This document shows positions 34,618-43,786 of a stretch of 64,000 nucleotides of DNA, piece after piece. The DNA comes from Lachnospiraceae bacterium (lineage in GTDB: Bacteria > Bacillota > Clostridia > Lachnospirales > Lachnospiraceae), in NCBI GenBank assembly GCA_910575005.1, contig CAJTCL010000006.1:1-64000 (forward strand). The letters are read 5' to 3'. How positions within the stretch are numbered: the stretch's first letter is position 1; each line of letters begins with the position of its first letter. The notes under the pieces are model-generated. The model made no database searches and had not been told where the DNA came from. It saw nothing but the letters and a program-made list of their open reading frames with translations. A program made the translations under genes and the position numbers.

Positions 34618-35982
34618 ATGGCGAGAGGGAAAAAGGCAGCAAAGGCGCTGACGCTGGAGGAAAAGCTGGAACAGGCATTGGTGCCAGAGGAAGAGCAGCC
34701 ATATGCGATACCAGAGAATTGGTGTTGGGTTAAATTTGGATATTGCATTGAGTTAATTTCGGGTCGAGATGTAGCATTATCAGAGTGTAATGACAGAGGA
34801 TTGGGAATACCATACATTCTAGGTGCTAGTAATATAAATAATAACAAGTTTATTATTGAACGTTGGATTAAAGTTCCACAAGTGATTTCAAGAAAAAATG
34901 ATATTCTTCTTAGTGTAAAAGGAACAATCGGAAAACTTTATATACAACAGGAAGAAAGTATAAATATTAGTCGTCAAATTATGGCAATTCGTTTACCTGA
35001 GCAATTAATTTTAAGATATGTTTATTATTTTTTGCAAAATATTTGTGATGTATTACAAGAAGCTGGTAATGGGTTGATTCCTGGAATTTCTCGTTCTGAA
35101 ATACTTGATAAAACATTTATGTTGCCCCCTATCATTGAACAACAACGCATTGTTACACGCATTGAAAGTCTATTTGCTAAGCTGGATGAAACAAAGGAAA
35201 AAGCGCAAGCTGTTATAGATGGCTTTGAATTGCGTAAGTCTGCTATTTTACATAAGGCTTTTACTGGAGAGCTGACAGAGCGATGGAGAAAAAAATATGG
35301 TGTTGAGTTGGATAGTTGGATAAGTGTTTTCTTGTCTGATGTATGTAAGGTTAATCCTAAAAAATTGGATACAAAAAATTTGCCTGATGATTTGGAAGTA
35401 TCTTTTTTTCCAATGTCGTCATTATCAGAAACATATGGTGAAATTACTGAACCGCAGACAAAAATATTAAAAGAGGTAAGAACTGGATTTACAAACTTTC
35501 TTGAAGGTGATGTGGTTTTTGCTAAAATTACTCCATGTATGGAGAATGGAAAATCTGCTATTATTGGTAAACTAGTAAATAATATTGGATATGGTACAAC
35601 AGAATTTTATGTACTGAGGTGTGAAAAAAAGATATATAACCGTTATCTGTATCATTTGGTAAGAGACCAATATTTCAGAGATCAGGCAAAAGCTGTGATG
35701 ACTGGTGCAGTAGGTCAGCAGCGTGTTCCAAAAGATTTTATGGAAACATATCCATTGAAACTTCCTACTGTAATTGAACAACATGAAATTTGCCGAATAT
35801 TAGATGAGATATTTTTTAAAGAAATGAAAATAAAACAAGCCGCCGAATCTGTTCTTGCCCAAATTGACACCATGAAAAAAGCTATTTTAGCCCGTGCTTT
35901 TCGCGGTGAACTGGGGACAAATAATCCAAGTGATGAAAATGCTATAGAGTTGTTGAAAAAAGTTTTAGCGGAGAAAAACTGA
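34618..35982 (+). CDS. hsdS: Type I specificity S subunit
   Basis: 454 residues from ATG 34618 (GCGGAGGTGTGAT upstream, one base after hsdM). Two target-recognition domains are present: NWCWVKFGYCIELISGRDVA to about 195, and WISVFLSDVCKVNPKKLDTK to about 410. Each ends in a conserved helix (PIIEQQRIVTRIESLFAKLD; VIEQHEICRILDEIFFKEMK) and in ..KAFTGELTERW / ARAFRGELG. The recognition domains are clearly more AT-rich than the framing helices, as expected from recombinational exchange. It sets the bipartite DNA sequence recognised by the complex. Confidence 0.94.
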   Translation: MARGKKAAKALTLEEKLEQALVPEEEQPYAIPENWCWVKFGYCIELISGRDVALSECNDRGLGIPYILGASNINNNKFIIERWIKVPQVISRKNDILLSVKGTIGKLYIQQEESINISRQIMAIRLPEQLILRYVYYFLQNICDVLQEAGNGLIPGISRSEILDKTFMLPPIIEQQRIVTRIESLFAKLDETKEKAQAVIDGFELRKSAILHKAFTGELTERWRKKYGVELDSWISVFLSDVCKVNPKKLDTKNLPDDLEVSFFPMSSLSETYGEITEPQTKILKEVRTGFTNFLEGDVVFAKITPCMENGKSAIIGKLVNNIGYGTTEFYVLRCEKKIYNRYLYHLVRDQYFRDQAKAVMTGAVGQQRVPKDFMETYPLKLPTVIEQHEICRILDEIFFKEMKIKQAAESVLAQIDTMKKAILARAFRGELGTNNPSDENAIELLKKVLAEKN

Positions 35983-36143
35983 GAATGAAAAATATTGTTT
36001 AACGGTTTTTTCAACGATACGATAGCCAAGAGAGATTGTATTCAAAGTGAAAGCAGAAAACATAGATTTTTTTGGTACATAAAAAGTTATTAAAAGTATT
36101 GTTGCTGCAGCTAGCATAGTTTGCTGCTGCATCATCAGATGAA

Positions 36144-37145
36144 ATGATGGATCTGGGAAATATCCTTATCTACCAGACAGAAAAAGGCGATACCAAAATT
36201 GATGTATTTTTTTAAAATGGTAATATCTGGATGAATCAGTCAGCTATTGCCACACTATATAATACGACTCCTCAGAACATCACTATGCATATACGCAATA
36301 TTTATGCTGGTGGTGAGTTGGATGAACTATCAACTTGTAAGGAATTCTTACAAGTTCAAACAGAGGGAGAAAGACAGATTAAACGGAAGAAAAAGCATTA
36401 TAACTTTAAAATGATTCTTGCCATCGCCTATTATGTCCGTTCTAACGTGGGAAGGCATTTTCAAAACTGGGTTTCTGCAATATTAGAGGAATATTCCCGC
36501 ATGGGATTTTCTATGAATGACGAGCGTCTGAAAAACCCAAAGCAGTTTGGCGAAGGTTATTTTGATGAATTGTTAGAACGTATCCGCAAAATCAGGGCGT
36601 CTGAAAAACAGTTTTACCAGAAAATCTGCGACATATATAAAACATCTGTTGATTATTCTAGCAATGATAAAGATGCAGAATTATTTTTTTAAACTGTCCA
36701 GAATAAAATACATTACGCAGTACATGGGCATACCGCGGCAGAAGTCATCATGCATAGGGCAGATGCTGCGAAATACAATATGGGGCTGACTGCTTTTGAG
36801 GGGGCAAAAGTCCGAAAAAAAGATGTGGATATTGCTAAAAACTATCTCAATGAGGATGAAATGAAGGAATTAAACAGGGTGATAACGATGTACTTGGACT
36901 TTGCGGAAGACCAGGCACGAAGGCATAATCCTATGTATATGAAAGATTGGGAAACTTACTTGAATAATTTTTTGAATATGACAGGACGGGAAGTACTATC
37001 TGGAGCTGGACATATTTTAGCAAAACAAGCGAAGGCACATGGCTATGAATAATATGAGCTTTATGATGAGAACAGAAAAAGAATGGAGAAAAATGAGGTT
37101 GATTTGTTGATCAAGGAAACGGAACTTCTAATAAAAGAAAAATAA
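36144..37145 (+). pseudogene. RhuM-family protein gene with three in-frame TAA codons
   Basis: A single uninterrupted phase of ~333 codons from ATG 36144 to TAA 37143. Segments: LGNILIYQTEKGDTKIDVFF-TAA-NGNIWMNQSAIATLYN, MILAIAYYVRSNVGRHFQNW, DAELFF-TAA-TVQNKIHYAVHGHTAAEV, QARRHNPMYMKDWETYLNNF, HGYE-TAA-YELYDENRKRME. Stops are at 36213-36215, 36690-36692 and 37050-37052; all are TAA and no frameshift occurs. It is a diverged paralogue of the gene at 5399, and the middle TAA falls at exactly the same homologous site (FF*xVQNK). RhuM genes often sit inside or beside type I restriction loci, as here. The product is unknown in function and, as read, interrupted. Confidence 0.75.
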
Positions 37146-37497
37146 TTACCATATGTAGCTATAGTGCATAATAAGCACAAAAAAAGGAGTTTAGATATGG
37201 ATGATATTTCAAGATATATTGAATCAATGTATAAGATAACATGTTGAAAATGACGATGACATAAATTGTTAAAAATTTAATACAAAAGTAGTTTTGAATA
37301 TCCCACGAAAAATCTTCTATATTATGAAGAACAAGAAATATCTTTCAGGCAGAGTTATATGCTCTGTTCTTTTTCTTATTAAAAACTCTAAATATTTCAA
37401 AAAGTATTTTTCAAACATGCTCTAGTAAATATCGTTATTTTACTGTATAATAAATTTATCATAAGTGGTTAAGTGGGTATTATTGGAGCGTGACTAT
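37146..37497. other. Gap with a micro-ORF and weak hairpin
   Basis: After AAAAAGGAG, ATG 37198 opens MDDISRYIESMYKITC and stops, probably the start of a lost gene. CAGAG/CTCTG around 37352-37372 followed by TTCTTTTTC may be a terminator. No other gene is seen. Confidence 0.35.
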
Positions 37498-38733
37498 ATG
37501 GGAATTTATTTGAATCAAGAAAATGATTCATTTGCAGAGACGTTACGATCTGAGATTTATGTGGATAAAACAGAATTAATTGCTTGTACCAATAAAGTAT
37601 TTGCTACCAAACAAAAATATATTTGCATCAGTCGGCCACGACGATTTGGCAAGTCAATGACGACGGAAATGCTAACGGCATATTATGGGCGAGGGTGTGA
37701 TTCTTCTATATTATTTCAAGGATTAAAAATTGCAAATGATCCAACTTTTAGAAATATCGTAAACAATTTGACGTATTATTTTTAAATATACATGATTTTT
37801 TGTGCCGGATAGAAAATATGGAAGATATGGTATGCTGCATACAGGAAACGGTATTAGAAGAGCTTAAGAAAGAATTTCCAGAACAAATTAGCAGCACAAA
37901 AGTTTTTTTGCCAATTGCATTAGATCAAATTTACACTGAGACAAAAAGAGGATTTGTAATTATTATAGATGAAGGGGATTGTGTATTTTGTGAGAAGAAA
38001 CAAGATACAAAGGCACATGTTTCATATTTCGATGATGAATCCAGGGATATTTGCACCATATGTTGGATTTACAGAAAATGAGGTAAAGGCTCTTTGTCAA
38101 CGGTATCATATGGATTTTCTGGAAACAGAAAGATGGTATGATGGCTATCAATTTCGCAGGGCAGCCCATGTATATAGTCCTAAGTCAGTTGTGGATGCAA
38201 TGCTGCCAGAGGAATTTGATAGTTACTGGTCTCAGACTGAGACATATGAAGCATTGAAAATATATATAGATATGAATTTTGATAATTTAAAAGATACCAT
38301 AGTTTTAATGCTTGGGGGTCTTCGGTGTAAAATTAATCCAAGAACTTTTCAAAATGATATGACAACATTTCAGAGTAAGGATGATGTGTTGACATTATTA
38401 GTACATTTGGGATATCTTGCTTATGATATAGAGAGCAAAGAAGTATTTATACCAAATCAGGAAGTGGCATATTTTAGTGCAAGAACTTATTATATTTTCA
38501 TTCGTGAAATGCCGACTGGAAGAGGATTTGCCGATATTGTATTTTTGCCGCGCAAAAATCATCTACAGAAACCGGCGATTATAGCCGAATTAAAATGGGA
38601 TAAAACTGCAGAGTGTGCAATTGCACAGATTAAGAGACAGCAATATGTAAAATCAATACAAGATTTTGCGGGAAAGATACTTTTAGTCGGAATTAATTAT
38701 GATAAAAAAAGAAAGAACATCAATGTGTCATAG
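37498..38733 (+). pseudogene. AAA-ATPase/PD-(D/E)XK nuclease family gene, eroded
   Basis: Starts at ATG 37498 with MGIYLNQENDSFAETLRSEI and the P-loop-containing SRPRRFGKSMTTEMLTAYY, the hallmark of the AAA-ATPase-like domain PF09820. Sequence then breaks near 37785. It resumes in another frame (CRIENMEDMVCCIQETVLEE, GFVIIIDEGDCVF, where family members have DEWD) and breaks again near 38035. It resumes as MNPGIFAPYVGFTENEVKAL through NPRTFQNDMTTFQSKDDVLT. An internal in-frame deletion joins NQEVA to YFSARTYY, before the nuclease signature GFADIVFLPR...AIIAELKWDK. Four lesions make it a clear pseudogene. Confidence 0.82.
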
Positions 38734-38854
38734 AAGAGGATTTCCAGATCATCTAAAATAAAAATCTTGTATGACCTTGTTTGAGATGGCAGCGCCAGAA
38801 TACCTTGTTTTTGGTCAAGTGTTAGAACAATATTAAAATAATAAAGGTAAGGTT

Positions 38855-39181
38855 ATGACTGAAAAAGACGATTGGAGATTATTGAATCTTGATGGTGAAT
38901 TTCTGAAAAAGGCTTATGTAAATCCCACAGACGGAGAAGAAATTTGCAAGTATGCGCCGCAATTAAGGTATTGTGAATTTTGTTTGGAGCCAGTACAAGA
39001 CAATCCACATCAATGGTGGTTTCTTCCTGTTAATTTATCATGTTGTATCTGTGAAGATTGTTTTCATGATTTTAAGGAATTGTTTGCGTGGAAGAAACTA
39101 GATGGCTGGGATATTGAATGGGAAGGAAAAAAGGCTTTTGCCAAAAAGCAGAAAGAATGTGGCGGCAGTTGTGCGGAGTAG
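38855..39181 (+). CDS. Hypothetical small zinc-ribbon-like protein
   Basis: 108 residues preceded by AAAGGTAAGGTT. Cysteines are arranged as CEFC ... CCICEDC, with trailing CGGSC, suggesting a zinc-binding treble-clef or ribbon fold. Otherwise it is acidic and Trp-rich (HQWWFLPVN, WDIEWEG). I do not recognise a named family. It sits between a dead ATPase/nuclease and the AIPR gene, and a terminator directly follows, so it is transcribed separately from AIPR. Confidence 0.6.
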   Translation: MTEKDDWRLLNLDGEFLKKAYVNPTDGEEICKYAPQLRYCEFCLEPVQDNPHQWWFLPVNLSCCICEDCFHDFKELFAWKKLDGWDIEWEGKKAFAKKQKECGGSCAE

Positions 39182-39185
39182 TTAT

Positions 39186-39236
39186 AGTCAGCAAAGCTGA
39201 CTCGCGCGCCGCCGCAGGAACGCCTCAGCGTTTTTG
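39186..39236 (+). terminator. Double hairpin terminator, GC-rich
   Basis: AGTCAGC-AAA-GCTGACT (39186-39202), then a GC-rich spacer containing GCCGCAGG, then AACGC-CTCA-GCGTT (39219-39232) merging into a T-run. Its layout (hairpin, GCCGCAGG, terminator) resembles the structured repeats at 48800 and 60500. Confidence 0.65.
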
Positions 39237-39274
39237 AGTTTTACTAGGATAAATATGGAGGGGGATTTTATACG

Positions 39275-41023
39275 ATGTATGAGAAAATTAAAAATGATAT
39301 TGCACAGGAATACTATGTGAAGAATTATCCAAATGATGGGCAGCGCTTTGTGGCATGGTATCTTCGCAATATTCATAATTTAGATACGATTGAGACAAAG
39401 AGTTGTATTACAGATGGAGCTGGTGACAAACAGATTGATGCCGTATATATTGATAATCAGTCAATGACGATTTATATTATCCAAGGCAAGTTCTATAAGG
39501 GTCAGGCAATTGATGCAGAACCATTAAGAGAGGTACTCTCTTCATGGATGCAAATCAACAATCTCTCTCAATTACAGGAGGCGGCTAACGAAAAGCTCAA
39601 AGTTAAAATCAATGAGATTGCCACAGCGCTTGATGACGATTATGAGATTTGCTTTGAGTTGATCACAACATCCGATTTAACACCATCGGCAAAAAGAGAT
39701 CTGGAAACATTTCAAAAGACAATTTCTGAAAATGATATGTTAAGCGCTAATTTGGTGCTGGTAGATCATGAGACACTTATAACTAGATACGACGAGGCGT
39801 TAAATCGGAATAGACCATATATCAATTATGAATTTTCAGTGGAATCTGGAAAATATATGGAGATGCAGATTGGTGCCACAAGAGCGGTCATTGCTGCGAT
39901 CTCTCTTCGTGAATGCATTAACATACCAGGCATCAAAGAAGGTACCTTGTTCCGAAAAAATGTACGCCAATCACTAGGAACTGGTAATAAGGTAAATAAA
40001 GGGATTGCCCGCACATTGCGAAAGAATCCAGAAGAATTTTTCTTTCTTCACAATGGGATTACAGCTATCTGTTCTTCTATAAAAATCAATGACGGAATTA
40101 TGAGTGTAAGAGAACTCAATGTGGTCAATGGCTGTCAATCTTTGAATACAATTTTTAGTTGTAGTGAGTCTGTACGCAATGCGACAGATGCCTATGTGAT
40201 GTTTCGTTTCTATGAGATTAGCGATACAGATCGTGGGGATGCAATCAGTACCTCTACCAATTCTCAGAGTACAGTGAAAGCCAGAGATCTCAGAAGTAAT
40301 GATAAGTATGTATTGACCATGAAGAAGGCTTATGAGCAGCGGTATACAGATGGATATTTCATTACCAAGCGCGGTGAGACCGCAGACGAAGTAAGATATA
40401 ATACAACTCATATTGTAGACTTGTCGCTGTTAGGAAAGCAATTGATTGCCTGGCATTCACAGAGACCGACGATCTCTTATAGTGAGAGTAAAATTTTTGA
40501 TAAATATTTTGATCAGTTATTCCACCGTGAATATAGTCCAGAGAAGATTCAGGCACTCTCAGAGTTGTACAAGGCAGTCTATCAAAATTGGAATACAGAT
40601 AACCCTTTGAATTTAAATGAAGCGCTTCTGGCCATGAAATCTTATGTATCATACCATCATTTATTTGCTGTTTCGGTGCTGGTTTGTGAGTTCAATAAGA
40701 TGCAGGACTTAGTGCCAAATCCTGCGGTTGCCCTGCAGAAATTAAAAGACAGCAGTCTGTTGGACACAGTGATCGAACTGACAGGGCAATGCTTAAATAT
40801 GGGATTTGAAATCGCTGTAGATGATGCAAATCAGAATAATAAGGTATTTAGCCCACAGAACTGGAGTAAAAACAAGGGTTCTCTGCGGGATGTCCGCTCG
40901 GCAGTCAAGCAATATTTAATGTCTGCGAGAATGATGCCTGGCGGCAAGGAAATGATGGAGAAGCTCAATAACGGTTTGCAGATGACAAAAGAAGATTTTG
41001 AACCAAGATGGTCTGCAGATTAA
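39275..41023 (+). CDS. AIPR family (abortive infection/phage resistance) protein
   Basis: 582 residues from ATG 39275 (GGAGGGGGATTTTATACG upstream). The N-terminal third has the PD-(D/E)XK-like set GAGDKQIDAVYI and IYIIQGKFYKG (Asp and Q-x-K), consistent with nuclease activity. The AIPR domain (PF10592) follows: LFRKNVRQSLGTGNKVNKGI, NPEEFFFLHNGITAICSSI, VVNGCQSLNTIFSC. AIPR proteins are linked to abortive infection defence against phage. The gene is intact, next to a type I restriction locus, and 36 bp ahead of a small ORF that may be its partner. The defence role is inferred from family and neighbourhood. Confidence 0.9.
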   Translation: MYEKIKNDIAQEYYVKNYPNDGQRFVAWYLRNIHNLDTIETKSCITDGAGDKQIDAVYIDNQSMTIYIIQGKFYKGQAIDAEPLREVLSSWMQINNLSQLQEAANEKLKVKINEIATALDDDYEICFELITTSDLTPSAKRDLETFQKTISENDMLSANLVLVDHETLITRYDEALNRNRPYINYEFSVESGKYMEMQIGATRAVIAAISLRECINIPGIKEGTLFRKNVRQSLGTGNKVNKGIARTLRKNPEEFFFLHNGITAICSSIKINDGIMSVRELNVVNGCQSLNTIFSCSESVRNATDAYVMFRFYEISDTDRGDAISTSTNSQSTVKARDLRSNDKYVLTMKKAYEQRYTDGYFITKRGETADEVRYNTTHIVDLSLLGKQLIAWHSQRPTISYSESKIFDKYFDQLFHREYSPEKIQALSELYKAVYQNWNTDNPLNLNEALLAMKSYVSYHHLFAVSVLVCEFNKMQDLVPNPAVALQKLKDSSLLDTVIELTGQCLNMGFEIAVDDANQNNKVFSPQNWSKNKGSLRDVRSAVKQYLMSARMMPGGKEMMEKLNNGLQMTKEDFEPRWSAD

Positions 41024-41059
41024 AGGAAAAATGGATAGATCATCTGGGGAGGAATTTAG

Positions 41060-41533
41060 ATGGAAACAGAGGAAATGAAACAGTTATTAGTCAAGATGGG
41101 ACTTCGTGAGGAGGCTGCAGAGCATTATTTACAGTATGAATCAGAGATATGGGCAGTGCTTCCAGCCTTCCGCCTGCTGAAACCATTGAGTGATCAGTTA
41201 GAATTTTATAAAGGCAGTTATCGGAAAATGTTAGAAAATCGACTGGCAGATGGAACACTTGAGAAACGTTTGCCCAAGGTTTCTGCATTAATGAAATCTG
41301 GCGCGGCGCCAGAAGATATTGAAGCATTTGCATATGACTTGGTGCTGGAGGCATTTGAAAGCATTCTCTATCAGTTGGATGATCATCAAGGGGCGGAGGT
41401 TAGTGATGTTTTTTTAGAAGAAGATTTTTCAAAATGTGGTTATGCCAGACTGATGGAACAAGGGCCAGAGGGAGAAGCGACAGGACGGTATTTGTTTGAG
41501 GTACATGGTATGATTCCTTTTTCTGATTTGTAG
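41060..41533 (+). CDS. Hypothetical protein, possible AIPR partner
   Basis: 157 residues, ATG 41060 preceded by GGGGAGGAATTTAG, only 36 bp after the AIPR stop with no terminator between, so co-transcription is likely. It is largely helical and acidic (MKQLLVKMGLREEAAEHYLQ, DIEAFAYDLVLEAFESILYQ). No recognised family, no signal peptide or membrane span. Short acidic proteins paired with defence nucleases are often immunity or regulatory subunits; that is a suggestion from context only. Confidence 0.6.
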   Translation: METEEMKQLLVKMGLREEAAEHYLQYESEIWAVLPAFRLLKPLSDQLEFYKGSYRKMLENRLADGTLEKRLPKVSALMKSGAAPEDIEAFAYDLVLEAFESILYQLDDHQGAEVSDVFLEEDFSKCGYARLMEQGPEGEATGRYLFEVHGMIPFSDL

Positions 41534-41660
41534 TCAGACAGAGATGCCTCTCATTTTTTAAGTGATCAATAACAAATAATTAACATAGATCCAATTATTG
41601 TAAAATCTCTAACGCTGTCTATGGAGAGTATCAAAGTGGAAATAGAAAGAAGTGATAACA

Positions 41661-41879
41661 ATGTTTGGAAAAAGGCGTAAAAAGATCACAGGGCTTTCCT
41701 ATGACAAAGAGCAGAAAACCCCTGTGATCAAGTGCAGCATTTGTAATGGGGAACAAGTAGCTGGATTAAAGCATTTAAAGACTGGAAAGTTTGAGGAAGT
41801 TATGGTAATTCGCAATACCAAAGATTTGGAAGTGTTTCAGGAAATGTGCGGCATGATTGAAATACCCAAAGAATATTAG
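41661..41879 (+). CDS. Hypothetical conserved small protein
   Basis: 72 residues starting at ATG 41661 after GAAAGAAGTGATAACA. MFGKRRKKITGLSYDKEQKT followed by PVIKCSICNGEQVAGLKH and IRNTKDLEVFQEMCGM is a pattern I recognise as a short protein common in Lachnospiraceae. It is sometimes labelled 'aspartate dehydrogenase' without support. The single CSIC pair could bind metal. Function unknown. Confidence 0.65.
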   Translation: MFGKRRKKITGLSYDKEQKTPVIKCSICNGEQVAGLKHLKTGKFEEVMVIRNTKDLEVFQEMCGMIEIPKEY

Positions 41880-41979
41880 TGCCTTAGGCATCCAGATCAG
41901 ATATGAGGAGAAACGTGTGAAAGAAAAAATAAGAAAGGACGAAATGCAAACACGCTTCTTTCACTCTTTTTGTTTGCGA

Positions 41980-42011
41980 CTCAAATGAAAATGCAAGTAT
42001 TTTCGTTTGAG
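41980..42011 (+). promoter_or_regulatory. Inverted repeat just ahead of the next start codon
   Basis: CTCAAATGAAAAT (41980-41992), loop GCAAGT, ATTTTCGTTTGAG (41999-42011); 13 bp with one wobble, ending 14 bp before ATG 42026. It could be an operator or sequester the ribosome binding site (GAGGATTGGTGT). Confidence 0.5.
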
Positions 42012-42025
42012 GATTGGTGTAAAAT

Positions 42026-42850
42026 ATGTATCAATTAGATGAAAAAGAGATTAATATTGAGTTTCACAAAGAGCCATATGAGTCAACCGTTTGGGACGTG
42101 GTACGGATGTGTTATCAAATGGATATCAGAAACAATTTGAGAACATCACTGGAGAACAGAGACTGGGAGCAAATTGAAAATATTTTTGAGTGTATGACCC
42201 ATCAAATGTCATTCTATTCAGCGACTTATGTTGTGCTGCCCTATATGGTAGAATTGTTGGAGCAGGTTATGGAAGAAGGGGATGTGGAACATGCTTTCAC
42301 TCTAATTTTTCATCTGGGCGTCTGTTTAGCGACGGACATTCCTGTAAATCAATATGAAAAAATAGACAGTCCAATTCTGGAAGATTACAATGCTGCTGCT
42401 CAAAAACTTGCTGGACTGACAAAACGATATATCAATACCTATATAGAAGAAATACATAAAATGAATCAGGAAATGCGCAGTATGCTTTTGGTGTCCGCAA
42501 TTGCCATTTTGGGTGATCGCCAACTTGCCTATGGATTGGTGCTCTCAGGTCTGGAGCTGACAGAGATTGGTGTTATGTGTGGTGGTGAGTGCCAGTTTTA
42601 TGAGGAGGAATTTGCAGTGTTGGAGGATTGTGAAGATCAGACTGTGATTCCGGCGGAATATAAGCCTGGACAATGGGACGGGAAATTTGATCAGGATTGG
42701 TTTGCCTGGACTTCTGCCCTTGCAGATATGCTTGGCGCTAAGCAAGAATTGGAATTTTTATGTTATCTCAACGGAACCTTTACTTGTCCAGAATGTGGCA
42801 AAACAAAGAAAATGATTGATTTTATGAAAACTTATTTTGCAGAAGGGTAA
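42026..42850 (+). CDS. Hypothetical protein with helical repeats and C-terminal CxxC
   Basis: 274 residues from ATG 42026 (GAGGATTGGTGTAAAAT upstream). The first ~200 residues are helical and HEAT-like (IENIFECMTHQMSFYSATYV, AFTLIFHLGVCLATDIPVNQ, MLLVSAIAILGDRQLAYGLV). The C-terminus has one zinc-knuckle-like TCPECGKTKK. I do not recognise a characterised family. It closes the defence-island side of the window and is preceded by a strong hairpin. Confidence 0.6.
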   Translation: MYQLDEKEINIEFHKEPYESTVWDVVRMCYQMDIRNNLRTSLENRDWEQIENIFECMTHQMSFYSATYVVLPYMVELLEQVMEEGDVEHAFTLIFHLGVCLATDIPVNQYEKIDSPILEDYNAAAQKLAGLTKRYINTYIEEIHKMNQEMRSMLLVSAIAILGDRQLAYGLVLSGLELTEIGVMCGGECQFYEEEFAVLEDCEDQTVIPAEYKPGQWDGKFDQDWFAWTSALADMLGAKQELEFLCYLNGTFTCPECGKTKKMIDFMKTYFAEG

Positions 42851-42858
42851 ATTTAGTA

Positions 42859-42889
42859 TTGACTCCTACGTTGCGTAATGCTTTATAGT
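42859..42889 (+). promoter_or_regulatory. MerR-type promoter of the TipA-like regulator
   Basis: TTGACT (42859-42864), 19-bp spacer, TATAGT (42884-42889), with the dyad TACGTTGCGTA in the spacer. This is the layout expected for a MerR protein controlling its own gene. Confidence 0.82.
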
Positions 42890-42912
42890 ATCAGTAACAC
42901 GAAGGAGGCTGG

Positions 42913-43656
42913 ATGATGAAAACAGTGAAAGAAGTAAGTAAATTGACAGGGGTAAGTATACGCACACTTCATTACTATGATACCATTGGTCTATTAAAGC
43001 CGGCAGATATGACCGAAGCAGGTTACAGATTATATGATGATGCGGCCTTAGAGCGATTGCAGACGATTTTATTGTTTCGGGAATTACAGTTCCCACTGAT
43101 GGAAATAAAACAAATTCTGGATAGTCCCAATTTCGACCGTGGAAAGGCTTTGGAGCAGCAGATTGCTTTGTTGGAAATGAAAAAGGAACATATTGAGAAT
43201 TTAATAGACCTCGCGCGTGGAATAAAAATGATAGGAGTGAGACCACTGATGGATTTTACAGCATTTGACACCAAAAAAATTGATGAATATGCAAGGCAGG
43301 CAAAAGAGTCTTGGGGAAACACAGAAGCTTATAAGGAATTTGAGGAGAAAAATAAAGATCGTTCTCTTAAGGAGCAGGAGGCCTTAAGTAAGGAATTTAT
43401 GGAATTGTTTGCAGAATTTGGCAGTATGAAAAACCTCGAACCTGCAGATGAAAGAGTCCAGGCTCAGGTGGAGAAGTTTCGAGCCTATATCACAGAGCAT
43501 TTTTATCAATGTACAACCGAGATACTGCAGTGTCTAGGAAAAATGTACAGCGGAGGCGGCAGTATGAGTGAAAATATTGATAAGGTTGGAGGTGCAAAAA
43601 CAGCTCAGTTTGTAGACAGAGCGATCTGTGAATATTGCGATAGCATGAGGAGCTAA
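42913..43656 (+). CDS. MerR family regulator with TipAS antibiotic-recognition domain
   Basis: About 247 residues from ATG 42913 or 42916 (GAAGGAGGCTGG upstream). The N-terminal MerR helix-turn-helix reads TVKEVSKLTGVSIRTLHYYD and the linker coiled coil LEQQIALLEMKKEHIENLID. The C-terminal TipAS domain (PF07739) has DEYARQAKESWGNTEAYKEF and YITEHFYQCTTEILQCLGKM. TipA-type proteins bind thiopeptides and other drugs and activate their own promoter, here the 19-bp-spacer promoter at 42859. No transporter follows directly, so only autoregulation is visible. Confidence 0.93.
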   Translation: MMKTVKEVSKLTGVSIRTLHYYDTIGLLKPADMTEAGYRLYDDAALERLQTILLFRELQFPLMEIKQILDSPNFDRGKALEQQIALLEMKKEHIENLIDLARGIKMIGVRPLMDFTAFDTKKIDEYARQAKESWGNTEAYKEFEEKNKDRSLKEQEALSKEFMELFAEFGSMKNLEPADERVQAQVEKFRAYITEHFYQCTTEILQCLGKMYSGGGSMSENIDKVGGAKTAQFVDRAICEYCDSMRS

Positions 43657-43755
43657 TTCCAAAAGCCACAGATAAAAAAGTTGGTTGAAGCGTATGTATG
43701 ATAGCTTTGCCGATGTGTCTGAGACTTGGCGACTCTGAATAGTTACAAAATATGT

Positions 43756-43786
43756 AAGGACAGTCATTATGGCTGTCCTTAATTTA
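43756..43786 (+). terminator. Terminator of the TipA-like gene
   Basis: AAGGACAG (43756-43763) / CTGTCCTT (43773-43780) followed by AATTTATT. Confidence 0.65.

Noticed and set aside
36684-36700. Programmed -1 frameshift site (U-rich run followed by AAAC) in the RhuM gene
   Set aside because: The -1 and +1 frames close soon or lack homology, while homology resumes in the original frame after the TAA, so frameshifting does not explain it.
37465-37497. Upstream start of the AAA-ATPase remnant
   Set aside because: Homologues begin at MGIYLNQEN (37498); the upstream codons look like leader sequence.
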